21,330 nucleotides of DNA from Chrysochromulina parva (lineage: Eukaryota; Haptophyta; Prymnesiales; Chrysochromulinaceae), in NCBI GenBank assembly GCA_002887195.1, contig PJAB01000744.1, forward strand, positions 1 through 21,330, read 5' to 3'. The position numbers were made by a program, and so were the translations under genes. Below, one piece after another: positions 1-7,568 of this stretch. The number at the start of each line of letters is the position of its first letter. Position 1 is the first letter of the stretch. Below the pieces are notes generated by a model. It saw only the letters and a program-made list of their open reading frames with translations. It was not told the DNA's origin and did no database searches.

Positions 1-138
1 CCACGCCTCGTCAGCATGCTGCACGTGCGGCCAGCCGCACGGCGTGTAACGCTCGTGAAGTCGCAAGCCGGCCACGAGAGAGATGTCGTGCACGTATATG
101 GAGCAGCCACGGGGCTTGTCCAGGGGCTCGCTGCCCAT
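1..138 (-). CDS. N-terminal fragment of an unknown protein, cut by the left edge
   Basis: An open frame starts with ATG at 138-136 on the minus strand and runs 46 codons to the window edge without a stop. The peptide begins MGSEPLDKPRGCSIYVHDIS and ends in a Cys-, His- and Trp-rich stretch (TPCGWPHVQHADEAW). Third codon positions are G or C in about 80% of codons, as in the certain genes here. The plus-strand frame over the same bases has clearly weaker third-position bias. The family is not recognised. The GCSIYVHD stretch recalls the start of exostosin-type glycosyltransferases, but this is too short to claim. It could be a first exon. A second ATG about 45 nt upstream is in another frame that reaches a stop. 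Confidence 0.4.
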   Translation of the reverse strand, partial: MGSEPLDKPRGCSIYVHDISLVAGLRLHERYTPCGWPHVQHADEAW

Positions 139-1133
139 GCGGCGACGAACGACGAGGCAGAGAGGAAGCCTCTGTCATTTCGGCTCCGCGGGGACGTCCG
201 CACCGGTAAAATACATATGTCCCTTCCGTGGTGCGGCGATAGGTAGGTGATATCCTGGGACCCTGAAAAAGGCGAGCGCAGCAGCCTCTTCAGGGTACAA
301 TGTACTGGCTAGGACCCCCTTTAATTCGTACCGGTACTCCTTCCTTTTTTGCCTCCGCGCGCAGCGCACGCGCGCCTCGGCCTCGCTGCGGCCGGCTCCA
401 GGCGCGTCGGAGGACAGAGCTGCTCCCAATAATCTCTCCATTTGCCATCGACCTGCGCGCCCCTTTCGCCGCGCGCCTTGAAGCGCGCGCGCTACGGAGG
501 AGATGCGCTCGGACTCCCCCCGAGCGCGAGCGCCGCGGGTTGGCTTTGCTCGCACCGCTTGTACAATCAACAATGTTGAATGTACCCGTCTTTGCATACG
601 AACACATTCTAACACCATCTAACACCATCTAAAACAAGTCTTCATTCTAACACAATTTTTGTAAATAGAGAGAAAAGGAAAAGCGGGTCCCCAGCCCTCG
701 CCCCCAGTGGTGGGCCCATTATTTTCCCGTTGACGCGCGGTCGGTGAGGCTAGCACGCGGCACAGTCCGCAAAAGCAACGCTCGGCTTTACGCGCTCGTT
801 CGCCGCGCGCGAGTGTGCGCGACGGTGCGTCCACCGAAGGGTGTTCCGTCTGCTCCGTGTCCCGCCGGCTAAATGCGATTTCGAGGCATCTAGGATCTAG
901 ATACTACCAAGCCGGAGGCATGATCGGAAACGGAATGGGCTCCTCTTGACACAGACATCGATGAGATGATCTCTAACCTTCGCTTCCTAAGTCGACCCCG
1001 TGAGAGACGGTGACACGCCGCCACACGAAGCGCCCACAGCCACACGCCGACGCGCGACGCGGCCACGCACCTCACTCCAGCAGCACGCCGCGACTCTAAC
1101 TCTTTTGTACGCTCCCTGAGAGTATCGCCCTCG
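139..1133. other. Gene-free stretch between the left-edge gene and TBP
   Basis: No frame here shows sustained coding bias or a recognisable domain. The right part, roughly 900-1133, should be the 3' flank of TBP, and the part next to 139 the promoter of the left-edge gene. Notable content: three copies of a 10-bp unit (AACACCATCT and one variant) at 601-630, with a related fragment just after; a locally AT-rich patch at 590-665; and GC-rich blocks at 350-540. Overlapping open frames in this interval look like chance products of high GC. Confidence 0.5.
601..630. repeat. Three tandem copies of a 10-bp unit
   Basis: AACACATTCT is followed by two exact copies of AACACCATCT. A further related piece (CATTCTAACAC) lies near 642-652. 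This is a short AT-rich tandem repeat in non-coding DNA with no evident function. Confidence 0.7.
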
Positions 1134-1775
1134 TCATGTGGCGTCACCTGCCGTTTTCCTAAACTCTTGCAGCACGGGATATATTTGGTCGAAGGCGGTG
1201 TAGATCTCGTTGCGCACCTTGCCGCCCGTGAGCACGACCTTGCCTGAGACGAAAATGAGCAGCACAATCTTAGGCTGCGTCATGCGGTAGACGAGCCCTG
1301 GAAAGAGCTCGGGCTCGTAGTGCGCGAAGTGCGAGTGCTTGTACGCAAGGCCTTCGAGGCGAATGGGGAAGCGTACGTCGCACGAGCCCACAATGTTCTG
1401 GATCTTGAAATCCGTGAAGCGCACCGGAAACTCGAGCTTCTGGATGATGCGCGCATACTTGCGGGCTGCGTTGCGCGCCTGCTCTTCGCTCTTCGCGCCG
1501 GTAACCACCATCTTACCGCTGCGAAAGATGAGTGCGGTCGTCTTCGGATCACGGATGCGCATGATGACCGCCGAAAACCGCTTTGGATTGTACTCGGCGT
1601 TACGCGCATGCATTGCGATCGTCTTGAGCTCAAGGTCGCATCCAAGGTTGCAAGTAGCTACGATGTTCTGCAGCACCGGCCGCAGCGCATCATCGTTCGG
1701 CTCAAGCTGCTGCTGCTCCGCGTCTGCTGCGAGCGCGGTTGTCGGCGCGCCTTCAGCGACAAGAAGGTCCGCCAT
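1134..1775 (-). CDS. TBP: TATA-binding protein (TBP)
   Basis: This is the general transcription factor that binds and bends TATA-type promoters for RNA polymerases I, II and III. The 213-residue protein has a short variable N-terminus (1-33) with a QQQ run, then the two-fold pseudosymmetric core. Repeat 1 spans about 35-115 ([47 protein letters not shown]). Repeat 2 spans about 123-206 ([53 protein letters not shown]). The four DNA-intercalating phenylalanines are present: F67, F84, F158 and F175. The frame is open upstream to 2081, but the Met at 1775 gives a normal TBP N-terminus, and the upstream codons resemble nothing. The gene has no intron in the coding region. A near-match (GGACGTGGC, 1895-1903) to the recurrent TGACGTGGC motif lies 120 bp upstream. 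Confidence 0.97.
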   Translation of the reverse strand: MADLLVAEGAPTTALAADAEQQQLEPNDDALRPVLQNIVATCNLGCDLELKTIAMHARNAEYNPKRFSAVIMRIRDPKTTALIFRSGKMVVTGAKSEEQARNAARKYARIIQKLEFPVRFTDFKIQNIVGSCDVRFPIRLEGLAYKHSHFAHYEPELFPGLVYRMTQPKIVLLIFVSGKVVLTGGKVRNEIYTAFDQIYPVLQEFRKTAGDAT

Positions 1776-2181
1776 GCCGCTCTCTCTTCTCTTCACACTC
1801 TTTCTAGCGACTTGTATGAACATAAATACGCGAAAGACACAGGCCCTCGCCTGTGCGCCTCTCAATCCGCCGTCATGCTGGTGCGATGTGTGTCGGACGT
1901 GGCTGTTAAAACAAGGCCTCATCCTCCAATCTTGGTAGGCACGCTCGCACGCATGCGGCATGGCCGCTGCCAGCTCGCCTAAACTCACATCGCCACATGG
2001 ACATTTCGCGCTTGCGCTCACCTCACTGTGTATCTCGGCGAACACAGCGAGCCGCCCTCTCTCACATACAATGCCGTGCACGCGGTGCGGCTCACACCTG
2101 TCTGACCCTGTGGCACTCCCGTCTCTTTCAGCGTCGTGCCCGCCTCTAGAGCTCCTCCTTCTCGATACAAAGACAAAATAT
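1776..2181. other. TBP promoter and ShKT gene 3' flank
   Basis: The interval is 406 bp between two minus-strand genes. Next to the TBP ATG, the plus strand is rich in CTCTCTTCTCTTCACACTCT, that is, a purine-rich minus-strand leader. No TATA-like box was convincing. The right end holds a 16-bp direct repeat that copies the end of the ShKT gene. The open frames crossing it show no coding bias. Confidence 0.5.
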
Positions 2182-2196
2182 CTAGAGCTCCTCCTT
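2145..2196. repeat. 16-bp direct repeat duplicating the KEEL-stop end of the ShKT gene
   Basis: TCTAGAGCTCCTCCTT occurs at 2145-2160 and again at 2181-2196, 36 bp apart. On the minus strand the right copy encodes the last residues and stop of the ShKT protein (KEEL, TAG). The left copy, downstream of that stop and in the same frame, spells the same KEEL-stop again. Confidence 0.85.
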
Positions 2197-2991
2197 CATG
2201 GGCCCGATGGCGCCACGGTAGAAGATCTCGAGATCGTGGCACACGCCGCACGCGGCCGGGCAGAGCGTCAGCATGCCCTCCGCATTGGATTCACACTGAC
2301 CTTCAACGGCCCACGCGAGGCAGCTGGGGTCCTTGTCATGGCATACCATCGAGCACACGCCGCACGACTGCGGGCACTCGGCGTTCATCATGCCCGGGTT
2401 CTTGAGGCATTCGTCATCGAGCGCCCAGATGGCACACGCCGTCGCGTTGTGGTCCTCGCACTTGCCCGTGGCGCACTTGCCCACCTTGCAGCTGTTGGGG
2501 CAGACTGCCAGCGTGTGGCCCGGGTTATTGACGCACTCGCCGTCGCGCGCCCAGCCCGGGCAGTCGTCGTGTTTGTCGCGGCACGCGCCATCGCACACGC
2601 CGCAGCTGACGGGGCAGTGCATGTTCATGAAGCCCGGGTTCTCGGTGCACTGGCCCTCTTTGGCCCAGTGGTTGCAGTCCTTGTGAATGTCGGCGCACCT
2701 CGGCGTGCACAGGCCGCAGCTGGTCGGGCACTCCTTGTGCATGAACGCCGGCGACTTCTCACACTCTCCTTCCTTGGCCCACGAAGCGCAGCTCACATCG
2801 CGGTCGGAGCACATGATGGAACAGACGCCGCAGGTGTGCGGGCAGAGGGTCTTCACGTGCTCGCCGTTGTCGCCTTCGCACTCGCCTGCCGCCGCCCATG
2901 CGGCACAAGACGTGTCCTTGTCATTGCAGAACCCGAGCGTGGCCTCGGCCGCCGAGAAGATTGCGATCAGGAAGATGGTGATGGAGAGCAT
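2182..2991 (-). CDS. Secreted or ER-luminal protein with six ShKT domains and C-terminal KEEL
   Basis: The 269-residue protein starts with a signal peptide ([17 protein letters not shown], cleavage near 18). Six consecutive six-cysteine ShKT modules fill residues 22 to about 253. Each follows C-x-D-x(4-5)-C-x-x-W-x(4)-[EQ]-C-x(8-10)-C-P-x-x-C-x-x(2-4)-C. Module 4 is longer at its end (SCKVGKC). ShKT domains are disulfide-rich folds named for a potassium-channel toxin, but in algae and animals most occur in ordinary secreted proteins, often beside oxidoreductase or protease domains; nothing here shows toxicity. The extreme C-terminus is MKEEL, a KDEL-like ER retrieval signal, so the protein may stay in the ER lumen. 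The Met at 2991 was chosen because it directly precedes the hydrophobic signal; the open frame extends to 3231. No catalytic domain is visible. Confidence 0.9.
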   Translation of the reverse strand: MLSITIFLIAIFSAAEATLGFCNDKDTSCAAWAAAGECEGDNGEHVKTLCPHTCGVCSIMCSDRDVSCASWAKEGECEKSPAFMHKECPTSCGLCTPRCADIHKDCNHWAKEGQCTENPGFMNMHCPVSCGVCDGACRDKHDDCPGWARDGECVNNPGHTLAVCPNSCKVGKCATGKCEDHNATACAIWALDDECLKNPGMMNAECPQSCGVCSMVCHDKDPSCLAWAVEGQCESNAEGMLTLCPAACGVCHDLEIFYRGAIGPMKEEL

Positions 2992-3296
2992 TGGCGAATG
3001 GATTTTCGGGTCTGCGGGCTGCGAGAATCGAGCGAAGCGTCGGCTGTGAGCGTGGCGAGCGACGCGAGGGCGGCGGCGCGGCGGCGGCGGCGGGCAGGCG
3101 GCGGCGGCCGCGCGAGCCCTACATCGTGGGCGCCAACCTCCGATTCTGCTGACGTGGCCGCGGAGTTTCGAGACAAACCTCTGCGGGTTGTTCAAGACCG
3201 CTGCTACAGATTTGTGGGGGATGGTTTCCAATTGAATCCCCTATTTGTTCAACAACTTTCGTGTGGAGCAGTTGCGCCCTGTTGTGGAGGTTGGCG
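2992..3296. promoter_or_regulatory. Divergent promoter between the ShKT and IQ genes
   Basis: These 305 bp separate two head-to-head start codons. They hold a GC-rich block (GGCGGC runs near 3070-3110), then a less GC-rich part at 3170-3270 next to the IQ gene. The bZIP-like TGACGTGGC lies near the middle at 3150-3158. Open frames crossing it show no coding signature. Confidence 0.55.
3150..3158 (+). promoter_or_regulatory. TGACGTGGC, candidate bZIP site
   Basis: This is an exact copy of the 9-mer that recurs between genes in this window. It lies 159 bp upstream of the ShKT ATG and 139 bp upstream of the IQ ATG. It matches the ACGT-core class of bZIP sites and the TGACGTGG unfolded-protein-response element. 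Function is inferred only. Confidence 0.4.
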
Positions 3297-4202
3297 ATGC
3301 CCAGTGAAGAGCTGGACTTGCGGGAGGCGCGCAAGCTCGCCGCGACGAAGATCGCGGCGATTCAGCGCGGCAACCAGGCGCGGAAGAGCATAAAGGAGGA
3401 GCATGAGGCCGCCGTCAAGCTGCAGGCCGTGCATCGCGGCATGGCTATGCGGCGGAGCAACTTCAACCTGGCAGAGGCGACGCACGTTGCTGCACGTGCT
3501 TCGCCATCTGCCTCTGCAATTGCAGCCAAGAAGCAGCTCACAATGGCGCAGCTCGGCCTGCGCACTGGTCTGCCCAAGAACCCGGTGCCTGCGCTCCGCT
3601 TCCTAAAGTTCTTTGCCTGGTGGCACGAGATGGGAACAAAACGATACATGGAGCTCTGCTTCGACCTCGAGACGGAGCTCTTCCAAGTGGTGCTCGACAA
3701 GCAGGTGCAGGTGCTCGATCCGAGCATAGTCAACCAGCCCCTCAAGGAGTCCATCTTTGATGTCATCTCGACGGACACCAAGGTCATGTCGATGCATCTG
3801 CATGAGAAGCTCTCGGGCAACCAGCACGCCGAGTCGCTCCGGCGGCCGCACCTGCAGTGTTGGGACCTGCACGTGGGCTGCCGCATCAACGTGCTCGGGC
3901 GGCCGACGACGCTCATGCAATGCGATCTGGTGACGGCCCAGTGGCTAGAGTACCACTCCTCACGCTTGGAGCTGATCAAGCAAGCGATGCAAGAGGCGCT
4001 TCGCAAATATGAGACGGTGCCGATGGCGGCCGCCTTCGGGCCGCAGCGGGGCGGGCGTGGCGGGCCCGGTGGCGGCAAACAGCAGGGTACTACGGACCTG
4101 CGCACACTCCTCAACCAGGTGGAGGCTCTCGGCACGCAGCTCGAGCATTACCGGCCAAATATGGCAACCGGCCTGCTGCGACTCGTGCACCTTCCCAAAT
4201 AG
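3297..4202 (+). CDS. IQ-motif protein with DM10-like segment, possible cytoskeletal or axonemal protein
   Basis: The 301-residue protein has two adjacent IQ motifs near the N-terminus (about 17-30, TKIAAIQRGNQARK; about 39-52, AVKLQAVHRGMAMRR), which normally bind calmodulin or EF-hand light chains. A hydrophobic, Trp-containing middle follows (FLKFFAWWHEMGTKRYMELC). Near residues 200-232 the sequence CWDLHVGCRINVLGRPTTLM with QCDLVTAQW resembles the DLxxGxxxxxxGRxxxLxxCDxFT end of DM10 domains, found in axonemal proteins such as EFHC1 and NDK7. A Gly-rich linker (GGRGGPGGG) and a short helix end the protein. The IQ call is firm; the DM10 resemblance is by eye and covers only part of the domain. 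The Met at 3297 precedes the charged helix leading into the IQ motifs; an upstream open segment of 12 codons looks non-coding. It is head-to-head with the ShKT gene and converges on the doublecortin-like gene. Confidence 0.8.
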   Translation: MPSEELDLREARKLAATKIAAIQRGNQARKSIKEEHEAAVKLQAVHRGMAMRRSNFNLAEATHVAARASPSASAIAAKKQLTMAQLGLRTGLPKNPVPALRFLKFFAWWHEMGTKRYMELCFDLETELFQVVLDKQVQVLDPSIVNQPLKESIFDVISTDTKVMSMHLHEKLSGNQHAESLRRPHLQCWDLHVGCRINVLGRPTTLMQCDLVTAQWLEYHSSRLELIKQAMQEALRKYETVPMAAAFGPQRGGRGGPGGGKQQGTTDLRTLLNQVEALGTQLEHYRPNMATGLLRLVHLPK

Positions 4203-4970
4203 AACCGCCCACGACCCGGTAAGCTCGCACCGATCTGCACGACGAGCACGTGTGCCCCCGTGAGGCATGCGGCAAGTCGTTTTCGAAATGTGTTTCGGGC
4301 AGGGGTGCTACTCCAAACCGGCTGTCCACGCTCGGCCGCATCACCATGGGGCTTGGCGGGGGGGGCTCGCAGGACCACTTGGCATCCACCCCGGCACGCG
4401 GCAGCCCCGCACCCAATACCGGCCCCCACCGCGCCCGGCCAGCCGCCACACGAGAGTTGTAACGTAACCTATGCATTCGCCATAAAAAACCTGTTGGATA
4501 ATCATACTTAAATACATTCGTCTGCGGTACGTAAACTGTGCGTTAAGCTTCATCCGCGATCTACCAGACCGGCGCGTCCCGCATACGCCGCAGGCCCCAC
4601 ACTGTGACACGGGCCGTTTACGGGGCCCCGCGCACACGACACGACACGACCACGGCGACGATCGACATCACTGCCCGAGCCACGCGTCGCGACGACGTCA
4701 CACCAGGTATGCACACGCCCAGACCCTAGCACAGTTACGACAGTGCACAGTGACGACAGTGCACGCGCGAGAGCGTCTCTTCGCATCACATGGACGTCGC
4801 ATACACCACCTGAGACTCCACCGGCTCGCAGGCAAGAGCTCGCACACCGCACACGCGCACACGCGCACGCGGCGAGTCTCCGCTTCGTAGCTCTACGTCC
4901 GTAGCTCTACATCAACGCGATGCAGCACCATGGACCCTCCACATGAGTGACGACCCTCCTGCATGCTAAC
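4203..4970. other. Intergenic stretch between two convergent genes
   Basis: This is the shared 3' flank of the IQ and doublecortin-like genes. No conserved frame is visible. It holds an AT-rich patch at 4480-4540 that could contain 3'-end signals, a CACGA-type run near 4634-4650, a 12-bp repeat ACGACAGTGCAC at 4737-4748 and 4753-4764, an alternating CA/CG-rich tract near 4845-4870, and an 11-bp repeat CGTAGCTCTAC at 4886-4896 and 4900-4910. No RNA gene was recognised. Confidence 0.5.
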
Positions 4971-6002
4971 TCAGAGAAGTCTGCCGAAATGGTCCGTGGG
5001 TCCTTGGGCCACCTGGCCCGGGCGAGTTCCGAAGTCCTCCACGCGTGCATCCTTCTTGTACTGCTCCTTCTTGGCCTTGACCTTCTCCTTCTGCTGCCGC
5101 TTCCCCTCTTTGACTTTGTCATGCAACTCCTTTCGCCGCGTGAGCTGGAGCTGTCGCTCCTCATTGCACTCGAGCCGCACCGACTTCCGCTCGGCGTTGA
5201 GCCTTTCCATGCGCTCCATCTCCCAGTCCTCGCGCCGCATCCGGCTCTCATCCTCCTCCATCTTATGGAACATGATGTTCTGCTGCGCCGCGCGCAGGTA
5301 GTCTGAATCCTCCTCGTTGCGACGTACGAGGCCTTCGAGGTAGCGCTGGCGCATCATCGCCGCCTTCTCGCGATTGGCCTCGACCGCCTGCGTGCGTGAC
5401 TGCACGACAGCTAGCGAGTTCGGGTACAGACCGTGGCCGTCCTGCCGCACCGACTCGGCGCGATCGCTCCTCGCGTAGAAGCGCTGCTTCGCGCACTCAT
5501 TGATCACCGTCTTCACACCGGCACGCCCGCCGCCGTTCAGGTAGAACTCGAGGAGGTCCTGCGGCACCCGCGATCCGTCAAAGGGCTCGCCACAGCCGAC
5601 GATGATGGGCACCTCGCGCTTGGCATTCTCGACGAGCTCCTCGTAGCTATCAATGATCTTGCCGTCAGGCAGGAAGAGGTCAGCGCAATAGCACATGCGC
5701 TTGTCGAGGTCGAGTTTGAGCTGCACGTGCTGAAGCACCTCTTCGAGCGTATCAATCTCCATGGGCAGCATAACTATAGTCCCATGCCCTTGCGGGCCAC
5801 CCACGTACGTCACGCCTACGCCCTCTAGGTTGAGGTAGCAGTTCAGGCGCACGCGACCAGCTCGGAGCTGCGCCGAGCGAGTCGTCGAATGGAAGCCCTT
5901 TGCGGCGTTTTCGGCGGAGGGCGCGTACCGATCGTACAGGCTGCTGGATCCAGTTTTCTGCTCGGTCTTCGCCGGTTCGGTGCCACCACCGAACCACGAC
6001 AT
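4971..6002 (-). CDS. Doublecortin/ubiquitin-fold-like protein with long C-terminal coiled coil
   Basis: The 343-residue protein has a polar N-terminus (1-50) and then a beta-rich region at about 51-143. That region reads like a doublecortin-type ubiquitin-like fold: a strand (VRLNCYLNLEG), a central helix (IDTLEEVLQHVQLKLDL), a turn with LFLPDGKIIDSYEELVE, and VPIIVGCGEPFD, which parallels the YVA-x-G-x-E-x-F end of DCX domains. A Gly-rich hinge (YLNGGGRAG) follows. Residues about 185-325 are a highly charged Arg/Glu/Lys coiled coil with a very basic end (KVKEGKRQQKEKVKAKKEQ). DCX domains bind microtubules, and proteins of this form are common in cilia, so a cytoskeletal or flagellar role is likely but inferred. 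The Met at 6002 opens MSWFGGGTEP, and no earlier in-frame Met continues this frame. No intron is visible. Confidence 0.72.
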   Translation of the reverse strand: MSWFGGGTEPAKTEQKTGSSSLYDRYAPSAENAAKGFHSTTRSAQLRAGRVRLNCYLNLEGVGVTYVGGPQGHGTIVMLPMEIDTLEEVLQHVQLKLDLDKRMCYCADLFLPDGKIIDSYEELVENAKREVPIIVGCGEPFDGSRVPQDLLEFYLNGGGRAGVKTVINECAKQRFYARSDRAESVRQDGHGLYPNSLAVVQSRTQAVEANREKAAMMRQRYLEGLVRRNEEDSDYLRAAQQNIMFHKMEEDESRMRREDWEMERMERLNAERKSVRLECNEERQLQLTRRKELHDKVKEGKRQQKEKVKAKKEQYKKDARVEDFGTRPGQVAQGPTDHFGRLL

Positions 6003-6227
6003 GCCGCCTTAACCCCGTCGAGTCCGCGCGCTCGAGGCTCGACACCCAGACTTTCGGACCCGTTTTCGACGCATAGGAAGTTGCTTAGATTGGACAAGTT
6101 TGGTGGCCAGCGCGCCACCCGAAAAACACAGTTTTCACACAGTGAACACTCAGCACATCTCAAACGACTCAGAGAAAGTGCCGCTGAGGGGCGGCGCGCG
6201 GGAATACAGTACACATCTCAGCGGTCA

Positions 6228-6236
6228 GCCACGTCA
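6228..6236 (-). promoter_or_regulatory. TGACGTGGC (minus strand), candidate bZIP site
   Basis: Exact copy of the recurrent intergenic 9-mer, 226 bp upstream of the doublecortin-like ATG and in the same orientation as that gene. Function is inferred from resemblance to ACGT-core bZIP sites. Confidence 0.4.
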
Positions 6237-6387
6237 AGTACGGGCGGCGCCGCGCCTATTGTGCAGTAGGTGTCGATCGCTTCGCATCTCAAATCCTGTT
6301 CTCGCTGTTCTCGCTCTTAGGAGCCCACCCGCTCTCTCTTCACACCGCTCGGCCCGCCAAGTCGTGCCCGCAACGCCGCGCTGCCAT

Positions 6388-6396
6388 GCCACGTCA
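6388..6396 (-). promoter_or_regulatory. TGACGTGGC (minus strand), second copy
   Basis: Exact copy of the same 9-mer, 386 bp upstream of the doublecortin-like ATG and just beyond the OTU gene stop. It is 160 bp from the other copy in this interval, also on the minus strand. Confidence 0.35.
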
Positions 6397-6422
6397 TCCT
6401 TACGCCGAGCCCCCCCGGCAGC

Positions 6423-7568
6423 TCACGCTCGTGGGGAGCGGCGGGTCGAGCGCTCGCCAGCCAGGGGCGGCGCCGCGGACGAGCCGGAGGCGGCACTCGC
6501 GACGCCGCTCGGCGCGGCGCCGTGACCTCTGGCGCTCGCGCTGCTGCTGCTCTCCGCCCCCGCGGCGGCGCTCGTCTCGCCGCGTCCTCCGCGTCCTCCG
6601 CGTCCTCCGCGTCCGCCGCGCCCACCACCCGCCACGTTCGCGCCGCGTCCGCCGCGGGCGCCGCGCGCCTCCTCGTCGATGGCGCCCGCACTTTCCGATA
6701 CACTTTCCGCCGCCTTGCGCTTGCCGGTCGCGGTGCTCTTGGCAGAGGCAGCCGGGCGAGGCGAGAGGGCGGGGGCTGGGGCCGCCGCCGCCGCGCCGTT
6801 TGCGGCGGCGCCGTCCTCAATCACACGGAGTCCCCAGAAGCCCTGCAGCTTGAGCGGGAGCTGCCCGACAGGCGTCAATCGGCGGCCGTCGTAGCAGATC
6901 AGGTTCATGTGCTCCCGCTGTGACGCGTGCAGCAGCACGGTCGCCTGCGTCGGCGGGATGCTGTCGCTGTCTATGACAGCACCCGATGGACATCGCGGCG
7001 CGATGCGCGTAAACTTCTGCGACGAACGCTCGTCCACGACGAGCAGCAGCAGCTGGAAGTGGTTGGCGATGGTTTCCATCGCGAAGCCATCCGCCCACAC
7101 ACACTTTGTGCCGCCCACCTTCTGGCCGCGTATGCGAACGCGGTTGCGAAGAGTCTCGAGCGAATCGACGCCTTCCATGAACTTGAAACCTGCGAGCGGC
7201 CGCGAGCGAGGTCAGGCCCGGCCGGGACATGGAAGGTGTGCGGCTAGCGCTCGGCTGGCACTCAGCTTGCTGGCGTGGCGCGCACCCTCTGTTTGCTGCT
7301 GGTGCAGCAGGGTGTACAGCTGGAAGATCTCCTCAGTCAATGAGGACGCCACGACCTCACGCATCGTGGCGACCGTGAAGTACGGGCTCCAACCCTCCTC
7401 CTGAGACAGTGCCGCCTCCATGGCCAAGTAGAAGCAGTCGCCGCAGGCCTCGATGTACTCGATCGTCACCTTCTCGAGGTTGCCCAGCCGCTTGCGCACT
7501 GCGGAGCTACGTGCGCTCAGCATGTCGATCGTCCCTTCCCGCGGGCCTTCTTTGGAGTTGCGCGGCAT
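6423..7568 (-). CDS. OTU-family cysteine protease with RGG-rich tail, two exons
   Basis: This is a likely deubiquitinase. Exon 1 (7568 to about 7286) carries IEACGDCFYLAMEAAL, the OTU nucleophile motif with Cys at about residue 45. Exon 2 (7189-6423) carries VWADGFAMETIANHFQLLLL, matching the OTU W-G-x-x-x-E-x-x-A-L-A block, and REHMNLI, matching the catalytic-His block H-Y-N-L, with His near 188. The frame breaks between them. Joining at donor GTGCGC (from 7285) and acceptor CGCTCGCAG (ending 7190) removes 96 nt, keeps phase 1, and gives about 349 residues. Another donor (GTGCCA, from 7261) is also in phase and would add eight residues. The usual D-G-x-C is here C-G-D-C, so the Asp three before the nucleophile is absent. 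After the OTU domain the tail is Ala/Ser-rich and holds GGRGGRG repeats typical of RNA-binding tails. Translation probably starts at 7568. Confidence 0.82.
6575..6622 (-). repeat. 9-bp tandem repeat encoding the RGG tract
   Basis: CGTCCTCCG-type units repeat in tandem on the plus strand within the OTU gene. On the minus strand they encode Gly-Gly-Arg units. The repeat lies in the disordered tail, so unit number may vary between strains. Confidence 0.7.
7190..7285 (-). other. Predicted 96-nt intron of the OTU gene
   Basis: The donor GTGCGC follows GAGG, and the acceptor CGCTCGCAG precedes GTTTCAAG. Both sides are phase 1, joining Gly95 to FKFMEGVD. An in-frame stop inside the interval forces splicing if the two OTU halves are one protein. 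An alternative donor at 7261 would make it 72 nt. Confidence 0.65.

Larger units (their letters stand above)
6003..6422. promoter_or_regulatory. Promoter region of the doublecortin-like gene and OTU gene 3' flank
   Basis: These 420 bp lie between two minus-strand genes. The less GC-rich segment 6080-6180 is the likely proximal promoter or leader. Two exact copies of the recurrent 9-mer (read here as GCCACGTCA) lie at 6228-6236 and 6388-6396. No coding frame is supported. Confidence 0.5.

Noticed and set aside
1960..3393. Plus-strand open frame of 477 codons across the ShKT gene
   Set aside because: It is the reverse of the six-ShKT coding sequence. The Ala/Arg-rich product has no features, and the minus strand has perfect cysteine spacing.
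4203..4970. Small open frames between the convergent genes
   Set aside because: None has a conserved motif, consistent third-position bias or a plausible start context. They follow from high GC content.
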